Shown here: piece by piece, positions 1 through 6,367 of the stretch | How the letters are laid out: every line of letters begins with the position of its first letter | Position numbering within the stretch: the stretch's first letter is position 1 | Assembly (NCBI GenBank): GCA_002385825.1 | Contig: DGEG01000169.1 | Location: forward strand, 1-12,904 | Reading direction: 5' to 3' | Length of the DNA: 12,904 nt | From: Firmicutes bacterium UBA3932 | GTDB taxonomy: Bacteria; Bacillota; Clostridia; Peptostreptococcales; Anaerovoracaceae | Notes under the pieces: generated by a model | The model's input: the letters and a program-made list of their open reading frames with translations, nothing else | What the model was told of the DNA's origin: nothing | Databases searched by the model: none | Program-made: the position numbers and the translations under genes

Positions 1-100
1 AGATGTGTATTGCTCTGATCTGATAGGTAGATCAACGTACAATCTGAAATTTTGCACAGAATCTCTTGGGGGAAGCGTTGATAAAAGAAAGGCGGATAGT

Positions 101-718
101 ATGCTTAAAAAATTTACGATAGAACAATTTACGAAAGAACTTGCGGCGGATTCTCCCGTCCCGGGAGGCGGAAGCGCTGCGGCCCTGGCCGCCGCAACGG
201 CAGCCGGACTCATATCCATGGTTGCATCCCTTACGATAGGTAAATCCGGCTACGAAGAGCATTGGGAGGAGATGGAGCGGATCCGTGATGAGATGGAGGA
301 AGCGAGACACTTCTTTCTGGATGCCATGGATAAGGATGCTGGCTCTTATGCCAAGGTAATCGATTGCTTTAAGATGCCTAAAAACACGGAAGAAGAGAAA
401 GTTTGCCGCACCGAGGCCATTCAAAATGCCCTTTATGAAGCGGCTGTCGTACCTCTGCGAGTAGCTGAAAAGGCGGCTTCGCTTTTCGAATATGCCGGAA
501 TCGTCATAGAAAAAGGCAACAAGAATGCCGCATCCGACGGGGCGGTTGCCGCTTTGATGGCCCGTGCCGCCACAAGAGGAGCCTTGTTCAATGTTAGAAT
601 AAATGCCGAATCCCTCAAAGATCCCCAAAAGAAATCAGAGATCCTGAAACGGGCGGAAGAACTTGAAAAAGAGGCGGACGGTGCAGAAAGGAAAGCGCTG
701 GAACAGTTGACCCTATGA
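101..718 (+). CDS. fchA: Methenyltetrahydrofolate cyclohydrolase / formimino-THF cyclodeaminase family protein (FchA)
   Basis: This is a 205-residue protein of the FTCD_C / FchA family, a small cytosolic, all-helical enzyme acting on one-carbon forms of tetrahydrofolate: it hydrolyses methenyl-THF to formyl-THF, or deaminates formimino-THF to methenyl-THF. The family signatures are visible: the Gly-rich SPVPGGGSAAALA near residues 18-30, DKDAGSY in the middle, and GNKNAASD in the C-terminal half. The frame is open back to the window edge with a GTG at 5, but the family starts at the MLKKFTIEQF segment, so I take ATG 101, preceded by a weak purine-rich site (AAAGGCGG). The length matches FchA (about 205-210 residues). 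It ends in a strong terminator. A weak TACAAT box at 38-43 could be its -10, but the -35 is poor. Sequence alone cannot separate the cyclohydrolase role from the cyclodeaminase role. Confidence 0.9.
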   Translation: MLKKFTIEQFTKELAADSPVPGGGSAAALAAATAAGLISMVASLTIGKSGYEEHWEEMERIRDEMEEARHFFLDAMDKDAGSYAKVIDCFKMPKNTEEEKVCRTEAIQNALYEAAVVPLRVAEKAASLFEYAGIVIEKGNKNAASDGAVAALMARAATRGALFNVRINAESLKDPQKKSEILKRAEELEKEADGAERKALEQLTL

Positions 719-767
719 ACTGCTACAAGATCCTCGTAAATGGAGTTTTTCTATAGTTGATAGGATG

Positions 768-801
768 AAAAACCATCACCAAAGGAGAGGTGATGGTTTT
801 T
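768..801. terminator. Bidirectional intrinsic terminator between fchA and deoD
   Basis: A perfect 13-bp inverted repeat (768-780 and 789-801) encloses an 8-nt loop. The arms begin and end with A5/T5 runs, so a hairpin followed by U's forms on either strand. It lies between two convergent genes and should end both transcripts. Confidence 0.9.
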
Positions 802-829
802 GCATTTCATCATGTGGTTAGTTATGTGG

Positions 830-1540
830 CTATAAGATTGCTGCCTCCAGAGCCAGCCTCATCATATCCGTAAAGGACTTTTCACGCTGTTCGGCTGTGA
901 GCCTGCCTCCCGTTACAAAGTGATCGCTGATGGTTACTATGGTCAGAGCTTTAGCACCCAGCCGGGCCGCATTCATGTAAAGGGCTGCCGCTTCCATTTC
1001 GACGGCCATAACACCAAGCTTTGCCCATCTCTTCCACCAGTCCGGGTCGTCCTCATAGAATACATCACAGGAAACGATGTTGCCTGCCTTGAAGGGTATG
1101 TTTTCCCTGTCTGAAACTTGCTTTACTTTCATGAGCAGGTCAAAATCACAGCAGGGCGCAAAGTGGCCTGGCAGATTGTAGGTATGTTGCCAGTTGGAAT
1201 CCGTTGAAGCGCTGAGAGCTACTATTATGTCCATCAGCTTGATGTCTTCATGGAAGGAACCGGCGGATCCGATCCGGATCAGATTCCTGACACCGTATTC
1301 CGTTATGAGCTCATAGCTGTAGATTCCCATGGAGGGCATGCCCATTCCCGAACCCTGCACAGAGACGGGAACGCCTTTATAGGTGCCGGTAAAGCCCAGC
1401 ATGCCTCGGATCTCATTGTAGCATTTGGGGCTGTCTAAAAAATTTTCGGCAATGAATTTGGCTCTGAGAGGATCTCCGGGCATCAGTATGGTTTCCGCAA
1501 TATCACCTTTTTTTGCTGCATTGATATGTGCTGTACTCAT
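830..1540 (-). CDS. deoD: Purine nucleoside phosphorylase, DeoD type
   Basis: This 236-residue protein belongs to the trimer-of-dimers (hexameric) DeoD branch of purine nucleoside phosphorylases. It cleaves purine (deoxy)ribonucleosides with phosphate to free base and (deoxy)ribose-1-phosphate in cytosolic purine salvage. Hallmarks are H5 in the N-terminal STAHINA, the phosphate-binding PGDPLRAK (21-28), RGMLGFTGTYKG (45-56), GSAGS (91-95), the sugar-binding VEMEAAALY (180-188), and SDH with catalytic Asp206 followed by an Arg at 219. Length and ends match E. coli DeoD (239 residues). The frame continues upstream to 1648, but AAAGGAGAAGG sits just before ATG 1540 and the homologous N terminus starts there. 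It is a single-gene unit facing away from the acyl-CoA synthetase. A TATACT box at 1617-1622 is a likely -10. Confidence 0.96.
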   Translation of the reverse strand: MSTAHINAAKKGDIAETILMPGDPLRAKFIAENFLDSPKCYNEIRGMLGFTGTYKGVPVSVQGSGMGMPSMGIYSYELITEYGVRNLIRIGSAGSFHEDIKLMDIIVALSASTDSNWQHTYNLPGHFAPCCDFDLLMKVKQVSDRENIPFKAGNIVSCDVFYEDDPDWWKRWAKLGVMAVEMEAAALYMNAARLGAKALTIVTISDHFVTGGRLTAEQREKSFTDMMRLALEAAIL

Positions 1541-1616
1541 GTGACCTTCTCCTTTGCTCAGTATGTACTTTAAATTTTTGAAAACCAAACGCAAGAAAAC
1601 GAACCGTAATACAAAC

Positions 1617-1622
1617 AGTATA
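1617..1622 (-). promoter_or_regulatory. Possible -10 box of the deoD promoter
   Basis: Read on the minus strand this is TATACT, about 77 bp upstream of the deoD start. No good -35 is seen at 16-18 bp, so the promoter is weak, or activator-dependent, or misassigned. Confidence 0.35.
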
Positions 1623-1697
1623 ACACAAATAGATTGCTTTAAATACATATCTGTGTTCTATTAAATACTGCTTTACGCCCATCTTTAATAATTTCCC

Positions 1698-1726
1698 TTT
1701 ACGGAATTAATAGGATAGACTATTAT
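1698..1726 (+). promoter_or_regulatory. Sigma-A type promoter of the acyl-CoA synthetase gene
   Basis: TTTACG (1698-1703) and TATTAT (1721-1726) are separated by 17 bp, giving a start near 1733 and a leader of about 28 nt before ATG 1762. Four of six -35 and five of six -10 positions match the housekeeping consensus. Confidence 0.55.
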
Positions 1727-1761
1727 AAACTTACAAAACGAAAATATGAAGGAGTATGATA

Positions 1762-3510
1762 ATGAAGGAGAACGCGCTGTCAGGCCGCTATTATGAGGTT
1801 GAAGAAATCACATCATTGAAGCAGATGCTTCAGCTCAGCGTAGATCGGTATGCAGACAGGCCGGCTTTCCTTGTAAAAAAGGAGAGAGGCGGCAACTATG
1901 AGCAGATAAAGTATTTCCAACTGGGAAAGGATGTAGATGCTTTAGGCACGGGGCTCATAAACTTGGGGTTGTCCGGTTCGAAAATTGCCATCATCGGCGA
2001 AAACTGTTATGAATGGATCGTCACCTATTTAGCTGTGGTGAACGGCGTCGGTGTCGTTGTTCCTTTGGATAAGGAACTCAATCAGGAGGAAATATATAAT
2101 CTGATTGAGACTGCGGAATGCGACGCTGTCTTTTTTACAGAAACCTATGAAAGTATTTTTAAAGAGTACCCGATAAAGCATAAAGTGCGGATGAAAATAT
2201 ACGGAGATCGAACGGATCCGGCGGAAAAACTGGTGGAAGAGCCGGCTTCGGAAGGGATTATAAACTGGTCAAGCCTTGTTGCGAGAGGGGAGTCCCTTAT
2301 AGAGCAGGGAGACAGGAGTTTTCTTGACAGTGATCCCGACCCGGAGGAGATGCGGATGCTTTTATTCAGTTCGGGAACTACGGGAACCGCCAAAGGCATC
2401 ATGCTTTGTCACAGGAATATAGTAAGCAATTTAATGGAAACCCGGAGGATTGTAAAGGTTACGCCGGAGGACAGGACTCTGTCCATTCTTCCCATTCATC
2501 ATACCTTTGAAAACACCATGGGCATGCTGCTCATATTGTACAGCGGAGCATCGGCTGCCTTCTGCGAAGGCCTGAAATATGTAACCAAGAATTTTGTGGA
2601 AGCCCAGGCCACTGTTTTGATAGGGGTACCCCTTATTTTCGAATCCATCTACAATAAAATCTGGAAGCAAGCAGAGAAAAACAAATTGGCCGGAGCCTTA
2701 AGAAAGGCAATTAAGCTAAATCGTTTTCTCAAATCTATGGGAATCTCTGCGGAAAGGAAACTTTTCAAAACCATCCATGAGAGTTTCGGCGGAAAGCTTA
2801 GAATGGTGGTTTCCGGAGCTGCCGCCATAGATCCAAACGTGCTCAGAGGTTTTGAGGATTTCGGCATAACTATGCTGCAGGGTTACGGGCTGACAGAGTG
2901 CTCTCCCCTTGTTGCAGGGACCCCGGATTTCTCCAATCGCCGCAAGAAAGCTGGTTCGGTAGGACCCGTGGTTCCCAGCGGTGAACTGAAAATAGTTGAT
3001 CCGGATGAGGACGGTATCGGAGAAGTGGTTTACAGAGGCCCAAATGTCATGCTGGGTTACTACAAGATGCCGGAGGAAACGGCAAAGGTTCTTAAAGACG
3101 GGTGGTTCTATACCGGCGATTTGGGATTTCTGGATAAAGAAGGGTGGCTTTACCTGACAGGGCGGAAAAAGAACGTAATCGTGACGAAAACGGGTAAAAA
3201 CATATACCCGGAGGAGATCGAACTCTATGTGAACCGAAATAAATATGTGAGTGAAAGCATGGTTCACGGGGTGGATGATGACGAAGAAGCAGGTACGACT
3301 GTAGGTATTCAGGTTCACCCCGCGTATGACATTATTTACGAGGAATTCGGTGCGGAATACGACGATGCCAGCATCTACAAGTTGATAAAGGGAGTAATCA
3401 GGGACATCAACGATAAGCTGCCAGTATATAAGCGGATCCGCAATGTCAGCATAAGAAAAGACGAGTTTATAAAAACGACCACTAAAAAAATCAAGCGACA
3501 TAAAAATTAA
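1762..3510 (+). CDS. Long-chain acyl-CoA synthetase (AMP-binding enzyme)
   Basis: This 582-residue adenylate-forming enzyme probably activates a fatty acid to acyl-AMP and then to acyl-CoA. Motifs in order: the ATP/Mg P-loop SSGTTGTAKG (203-212), QGYGLTEC (373-380), YTGDLG (450-455), the hinge region GRKKNVIVTKTGKNIYPEE (467-485), and a C-terminal TTTKKIKR where K576 aligns with the catalytic lysine that usually sits in a GKI.R motif. It has the length and domain order of the FadD-like long-chain family, with no signal peptide or fused domain. Two in-frame ATGs lie at 1756 and 1762. GAAGGAG (1748-1754) is one base from the first and seven from the second, so 1762 is preferred. It stands alone with its own promoter, so neighbours do not fix its substrate; medium-chain or aryl acids are possible. 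Confidence 0.9.
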   Translation: MKENALSGRYYEVEEITSLKQMLQLSVDRYADRPAFLVKKERGGNYEQIKYFQLGKDVDALGTGLINLGLSGSKIAIIGENCYEWIVTYLAVVNGVGVVVPLDKELNQEEIYNLIETAECDAVFFTETYESIFKEYPIKHKVRMKIYGDRTDPAEKLVEEPASEGIINWSSLVARGESLIEQGDRSFLDSDPDPEEMRMLLFSSGTTGTAKGIMLCHRNIVSNLMETRRIVKVTPEDRTLSILPIHHTFENTMGMLLILYSGASAAFCEGLKYVTKNFVEAQATVLIGVPLIFESIYNKIWKQAEKNKLAGALRKAIKLNRFLKSMGISAERKLFKTIHESFGGKLRMVVSGAAAIDPNVLRGFEDFGITMLQGYGLTECSPLVAGTPDFSNRRKKAGSVGPVVPSGELKIVDPDEDGIGEVVYRGPNVMLGYYKMPEETAKVLKDGWFYTGDLGFLDKEGWLYLTGRKKNVIVTKTGKNIYPEEIELYVNRNKYVSESMVHGVDDDEEAGTTVGIQVHPAYDIIYEEFGAEYDDASIYKLIKGVIRDINDKLPVYKRIRNVSIRKDEFIKTTTKKIKRHKN

Positions 3511-3576
3511 TAAGTGTTTTTCAATAGACTTATTAACAGACTTTTAAACGAATGCCACGGTTCCCATCGTGGCATT
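3507..3576. terminator. Convergent gene ends with two short inverted repeats (candidate weak terminators)
   Basis: Only 33 bp separate the stop codons of the acyl-CoA synthetase and the LD-carboxypeptidase. A 9-bp AT-only-plus-one-GC inverted repeat (3507-3515 with 3528-3536) includes the first stop codon. A second 9-bp repeat (AATGCCACG at 3551-3559 with 3568-3576) lies in the last codons of the second gene and is followed on the minus strand by a short TTTAAAA run. Neither has a convincing U tract. Confidence 0.35.
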
Positions 3577-4461
3577 TAATTCTGCCCTCATGCCCATGGG
3601 GATGACAATTTGCGGGTAAATATGCCCGCTTCTCAGGTTGTAGACGGTGGGGATGTCCAGGGGGCGAATGATCTGATCAAAGATCTGTGATAAGGATAAA
3701 GTGTCGGCAGGATCCACATCTTCTTCGGGCATGTCGGAAAAAGTGCCGAGTATAATTCCTGCGGCAGCCTCCAATTTACCTGCCAGTTTTAGTGCTGTCA
3801 GGCTCCTGTCTATCCTATAAGGAAGCTCATCCACCTCTTCGATGAAAAGGATCTTTTCTCTCGTATCTATTTCATAAGGTGATCCTAAGGCGGCAGTCAT
3901 TACCGACAGATTGCCGCCGGTGATTTCTCCGCGAGCAATCCCGGGACATATGGTTTCAATGGATTCTTCCGGTGGATTTTCCACCTTTCCCGGCTGTGCG
4001 CCGGCAAAAACCGCATTGAATAAACTGTTCAAAGTGAAAGGGTCCAATGCCGCATACCCTCTTGAAGGCATGGGAGCATGATAGGTAATGAATCCGCATA
4101 ACTTGTTGAATACAATATGCAGGGCTGTGATATCGCTATAGCCTGCAAAAAATTTCGGATTGCGTCTTATACTTTCATAATCCAGCATGGGCAGTATGCG
4201 GGTGGCGCCGTAACCTCCCCGTACGCAGAAGATACCGCGGATGTCAGGGTCTGCAAAAGCATCGTTTACGTCCTTTGTCCGGGCTTCATCCCTGCCGGAC
4301 AGGTATCCGTTCTTCATGAAACAACTGGGGAAAACAATGGGTTCCAAACCCAAAAATCGAATAGATTGAATGGATAGTTCTATTTTTTCTTCCGAAACGG
4401 GAGAGGAAGGCGCAATCAGGGCCACCGGATCTCCCGGTCTCAAAGGGCGGGGCTTTATCAT
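3544..4461 (-). CDS. LD-carboxypeptidase, peptidase family S66 (LdcA/MccF-like)
   Basis: This 305-residue serine peptidase of family S66 has the full catalytic triad: Ser109 as nucleophile in GYSDIT, Glu208 in LFIEEVDELPYRIDR, and His280 in RSGHIYPQ. The N-terminal KPRPLRPGDPVALIAPSSP and the RGGYGATR segment (81-88) are also typical. Known members remove the terminal D-Ala from murein tetrapeptides during cell-wall recycling (LdcA), or cleave peptide-nucleotide antibiotics such as microcin C (MccF). There is no signal peptide, which fits a cytosolic recycling enzyme. GAGGAG lies 8 nt before ATG 4461. It is a single gene, convergent with the acyl-CoA synthetase and divergent from the amidohydrolase. 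Family and triad are firm; the substrate is inferred, with murein peptides most likely. Confidence 0.92.
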   Translation of the reverse strand: MIKPRPLRPGDPVALIAPSSPVSEEKIELSIQSIRFLGLEPIVFPSCFMKNGYLSGRDEARTKDVNDAFADPDIRGIFCVRGGYGATRILPMLDYESIRRNPKFFAGYSDITALHIVFNKLCGFITYHAPMPSRGYAALDPFTLNSLFNAVFAGAQPGKVENPPEESIETICPGIARGEITGGNLSVMTAALGSPYEIDTREKILFIEEVDELPYRIDRSLTALKLAGKLEAAAGIILGTFSDMPEEDVDPADTLSLSQIFDQIIRPLDIPTVYNLRSGHIYPQIVIPMGMRAELNATMGTVAFV

Positions 4462-4511
4462 ATAAACATCTCCTCGATACGATGATAGTTTACCGGTTAT
4501 GCAATTGGGGA

Positions 4512-4539
4512 TTGTGTCGAAAGTAAAGGACTTTATAAA
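4512..4539 (+). promoter_or_regulatory. Candidate promoter of the leader peptide/amidohydrolase unit
   Basis: TTGTGT (4512-4517) and TATAAA (4534-4539) are 16 bp apart, predicting a transcript from about 4546, just ahead of a strong GGAGG at 4554-4558. The 169-bp divergent gap also holds a 9-bp direct repeat GTTTACCGG (4488-4496 and 4547-4555) that could bind a regulator. Confidence 0.45.
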
Positions 4540-4563
4540 TATTTATGTTTACCGGAGGAAAAT

Positions 4564-4608
4564 ATGCTTTTGTCATCTCATATCATGCCTGGGACCTCAA
4601 TAAAATAA
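4564..4608 (+). CDS. Possible 14-residue leader peptide upstream of the amidohydrolase
   Basis: An ATG at 4564 is preceded by GGAGG at an ideal 5-nt spacing, a better ribosome site than that of the downstream gene. The frame encodes MLLSSHIMPGTSIK and ends with TAA at 4606-4608, 34 nt before ATG 4643. It has no similarity I recognise. It could be a regulatory leader peptide, or the ribosome site may be a relic. The bases ACCTCA inside it (4594-4599) are complementary to TGAGGT (4627-4632), which contains the ribosome site of the amidohydrolase, so translation of the leader could control access to that site. Existence as a translated peptide is inference. Confidence 0.35.
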   Translation: MLLSSHIMPGTSIK

Positions 4609-4642
4609 ATGATGAGAAAAGGCAGATGAGGTGTTACAAGTG

Positions 4643-5875
4643 ATGGATCCGGAATATTTAAAACAGCAGGTAAAAGATGCGGCAGTCCGGGCGACGATGC
4701 TGAGAAGGGAACTGCATCAATGGCCTGAACCGGGAAACGAGGAATTTCGTACTGCCGGGATCATAGAAAGGGAATTGAAAGATTTGGGGCTCAGGGTTGA
4801 GCGGCCTCTTCCCACAGGATTGATATGTACGATACCATGCGGAAGTCGGACTGACTCTATAAAAGGAGTGCCCCAAAATGTGGATGATCACGAAAGACAT
4901 GGAGACATTGCTGTGGAAAAAGGAATCGCGCTCCGCGCCGATATGGACGGTCTCCCCATAGAGGAAAAGGTAAGCCTTTCCTTTTCCTCTTCAAGAAAAG
5001 GTTACATGCACGCCTGCGGACACGATGTTCATATTGCCGTTTTATTAGGAGTCGCAAGGGTCATCGAGAAAAACAGACATATGCTTAAGAAAGATGTTAA
5101 ACTCATATTTCAACCCGCTGAAGAGACAACGGGCGGCGCGGAAAGGATGATAGCCGCCGGCTGCCTTGAAAATCCGGATATTTCATCGGTCTTTGGGCTC
5201 CATATAAAGCCGGAGCTTCCCGCCGGAAAAATCGGGATCAAATACGGACGGGTACACGCCGCATCGGATATGTTTAGTATTCGAATAAAAGGGCGCGGGA
5301 GTCACGGGGCTTTTCCGGAGAAAGGTGTGGATGCGCTGTTAACCGGGTGCCAGGTTGTGAACTGTCTGCAGACCGCTGTGAGCAGATCTGTTCCTGCTTT
5401 TGAACCTGCGGTATTGACGGTGGGAACCTTCCGGAGCGGATGCGCTGCAAACGTTATCGCGGAGGAAGCGATTCTTGAAGGTACGATCCGGAGTTTTGAC
5501 CCGGAGATCGGATGCGCGCTCAGACGGAGAACGGAGGATATCGTCCGGTTTACCGCGCTGGCTGCGGGGGCAGAGGGTGATGTAACCTTTACGAAGGGAT
5601 ATCCGGCGCTGATAAACGATGAACAGGCCACAGATTACCTGGCGCAGGTGGCCCGGGATATTATAGGCAAAGAAAACGTGATACGACTTACGGAGCCCAC
5701 CATGAGCGTTGATGATTTTTCGTATTTCCTTCAAAAAACAAAAGGGTCTTTCTTCTTCCTGGGAAGCGGTTTTCCTGACAGGGAAAACCCGCCTGTTCAT
5801 TCGGGCAATCTTTATGTGAATGAAAAATGTATAGAGACGGGAATTTTAATTTTGTCTGCTCTATGTTTCAAATAG
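4643..5875 (+). CDS. M20D-family metallo-amidohydrolase (N-acyl-amino acid / aminobenzoyl / hippurate hydrolase type)
   Basis: This 410-residue di-zinc hydrolase is of peptidase family M20, subfamily D, which cleaves N-acyl or aromatic-amide bonds of amino acids in the cytosol. Visible motifs are RRELHQWPEP (21-30), ALRADMDGLPIEE (97-109), HACGHDVH with metal ligands Cys125 and His127, PAEE with catalytic Glu160 and ligand Glu161, GLH (His187), and PVHSGN with His386. The dimerisation domain lies between about 200 and 310. Between TIPCGS and GIALRAD there are about 25 extra polar residues compared with usual members. The start is uncertain: GTG 4631, GTG 4640 and ATG 4643 are in frame. GATGAGG at 4626-4631 favours 4640 or 4643. 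It is monocistronic and followed by a terminator. The precise substrate cannot be told. Confidence 0.9.
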   Translation: MDPEYLKQQVKDAAVRATMLRRELHQWPEPGNEEFRTAGIIERELKDLGLRVERPLPTGLICTIPCGSRTDSIKGVPQNVDDHERHGDIAVEKGIALRADMDGLPIEEKVSLSFSSSRKGYMHACGHDVHIAVLLGVARVIEKNRHMLKKDVKLIFQPAEETTGGAERMIAAGCLENPDISSVFGLHIKPELPAGKIGIKYGRVHAASDMFSIRIKGRGSHGAFPEKGVDALLTGCQVVNCLQTAVSRSVPAFEPAVLTVGTFRSGCAANVIAEEAILEGTIRSFDPEIGCALRRRTEDIVRFTALAAGAEGDVTFTKGYPALINDEQATDYLAQVARDIIGKENVIRLTEPTMSVDDFSYFLQKTKGSFFFLGSGFPDRENPPVHSGNLYVNEKCIETGILILSALCFK

Positions 5876-5895
5876 GGGGAAATTGAGCAAAATAA

Positions 5896-5924
5896 AAAAG
5901 CCGGGAGACACGGGGCCGGCTTTT
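5896..5924. terminator. Bidirectional intrinsic terminator between the amidohydrolase and rpsT
   Basis: A 9-bp stem AAAAGCCGG/CCGGCTTTT (5896-5904, 5916-5924) has an 11-nt loop. On the plus strand it ends with only TTTTCT. On the minus strand the tail is T6-A-T4, so it is a better terminator for rpsT, whose stop lies about 73 bp away. A second small hairpin (GTGCAT 5958-5963 with ATGCAC 5971-5976) lies between. Confidence 0.85.
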
Positions 5925-5996
5925 CTACCATTACACTTTATTGATTAGTGCAATAGTGTGCATTTAACTTATGCACGAGTGGGGACGGGTGAGGTG

Positions 5997-6266
5997 TTAC
6001 TGAGCCTTCGCTTTGTTGAACTGCTTAGCCATACGGGAAATTTTTCTTGATGCTGTGTTCTTGTGGATCGTTCCTTTAGCAGCAGCTTGCTTTAATTTTT
6101 TTTCTGCTAAAGAAAGTTTGTCAGCCGCTACATTAAGATCATTCTCTGCAATGGCTTTGTTGAAGTCTTTGATGATTTCTCTCAGGTGGGTTTTAACTCT
6201 CCTGTTGATTGCAGTCCTCTTAGCGATGACTTTGATCCGCTTTTCTGCAGATTTTATGTTTGCCAT
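5997..6266 (-). CDS. rpsT: Small ribosomal subunit protein bS20
   Basis: This 89-residue, lysine-rich, helical protein is ribosomal protein S20, which binds 16S rRNA early in 30S assembly. The start MANIKSAEKR, the central LSLAEKKLKQAAAKGTIHKNTASRK and the basic C terminus are diagnostic, and the length is typical. ATG 6266 follows a GGGGTG purine stretch. It is transcribed away from gpr, the same divergent arrangement found beside gpr in Bacillus and many clostridia, and has a strong promoter of its own and a terminator at 5896-5924. Confidence 0.97.
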   Translation of the reverse strand: MANIKSAEKRIKVIAKRTAINRRVKTHLREIIKDFNKAIAENDLNVAADKLSLAEKKLKQAAAKGTIHKNTASRKISRMAKQFNKAKAQ

Positions 6267-6304
6267 ATTTTTTCACCCCACTTTCACGGAATATAGTCTT
6301 GTAA

Positions 6305-6333
6305 AGTATAGCGGAATAAAGTAGAAAAATCAA
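6305..6333 (-). promoter_or_regulatory. Strong sigma-A promoter of rpsT
   Basis: On the minus strand TTGATT (6333-6328) and TATACT (6310-6305) are exactly 17 bp apart, predicting a start near 6298 and a leader of about 32 nt. This is the best -35/-10 pair in the window, as expected for a ribosomal protein gene. It lies within the short region that must also hold the gpr promoter. Confidence 0.8.
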
Positions 6334-6367
6334 GTACAAAATAAGAAAAAAAGAACAGGGGGAGGAA

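Noticed and set aside
1..10. The first ten bases match the start of a common transposase-based sequencing adapter end.
   Set aside because: The match stops after ten bases, and the part of that adapter that would touch the insert is missing, so coincidence is more likely than contamination.
5..100. An N-terminal extension of FchA starting at GTG 5.
   Set aside because: The extra 32 residues do not resemble the family, and there is no ribosome site visible; the standard N terminus begins at 101.
2716..3501. A 261-codon open frame antisense to the acyl-CoA synthetase.
   Set aside because: It mirrors a well-supported gene, has no recognisable domain, and its composition looks like the complement of coding sequence.
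6267..6367. A sigma-F or sigma-G promoter for gpr.
   Set aside because: Pieces such as GAATA and GTATA occur, but none has a matching -10 at the right spacing; the GTATA belongs to the rpsT promoter on the other strand.
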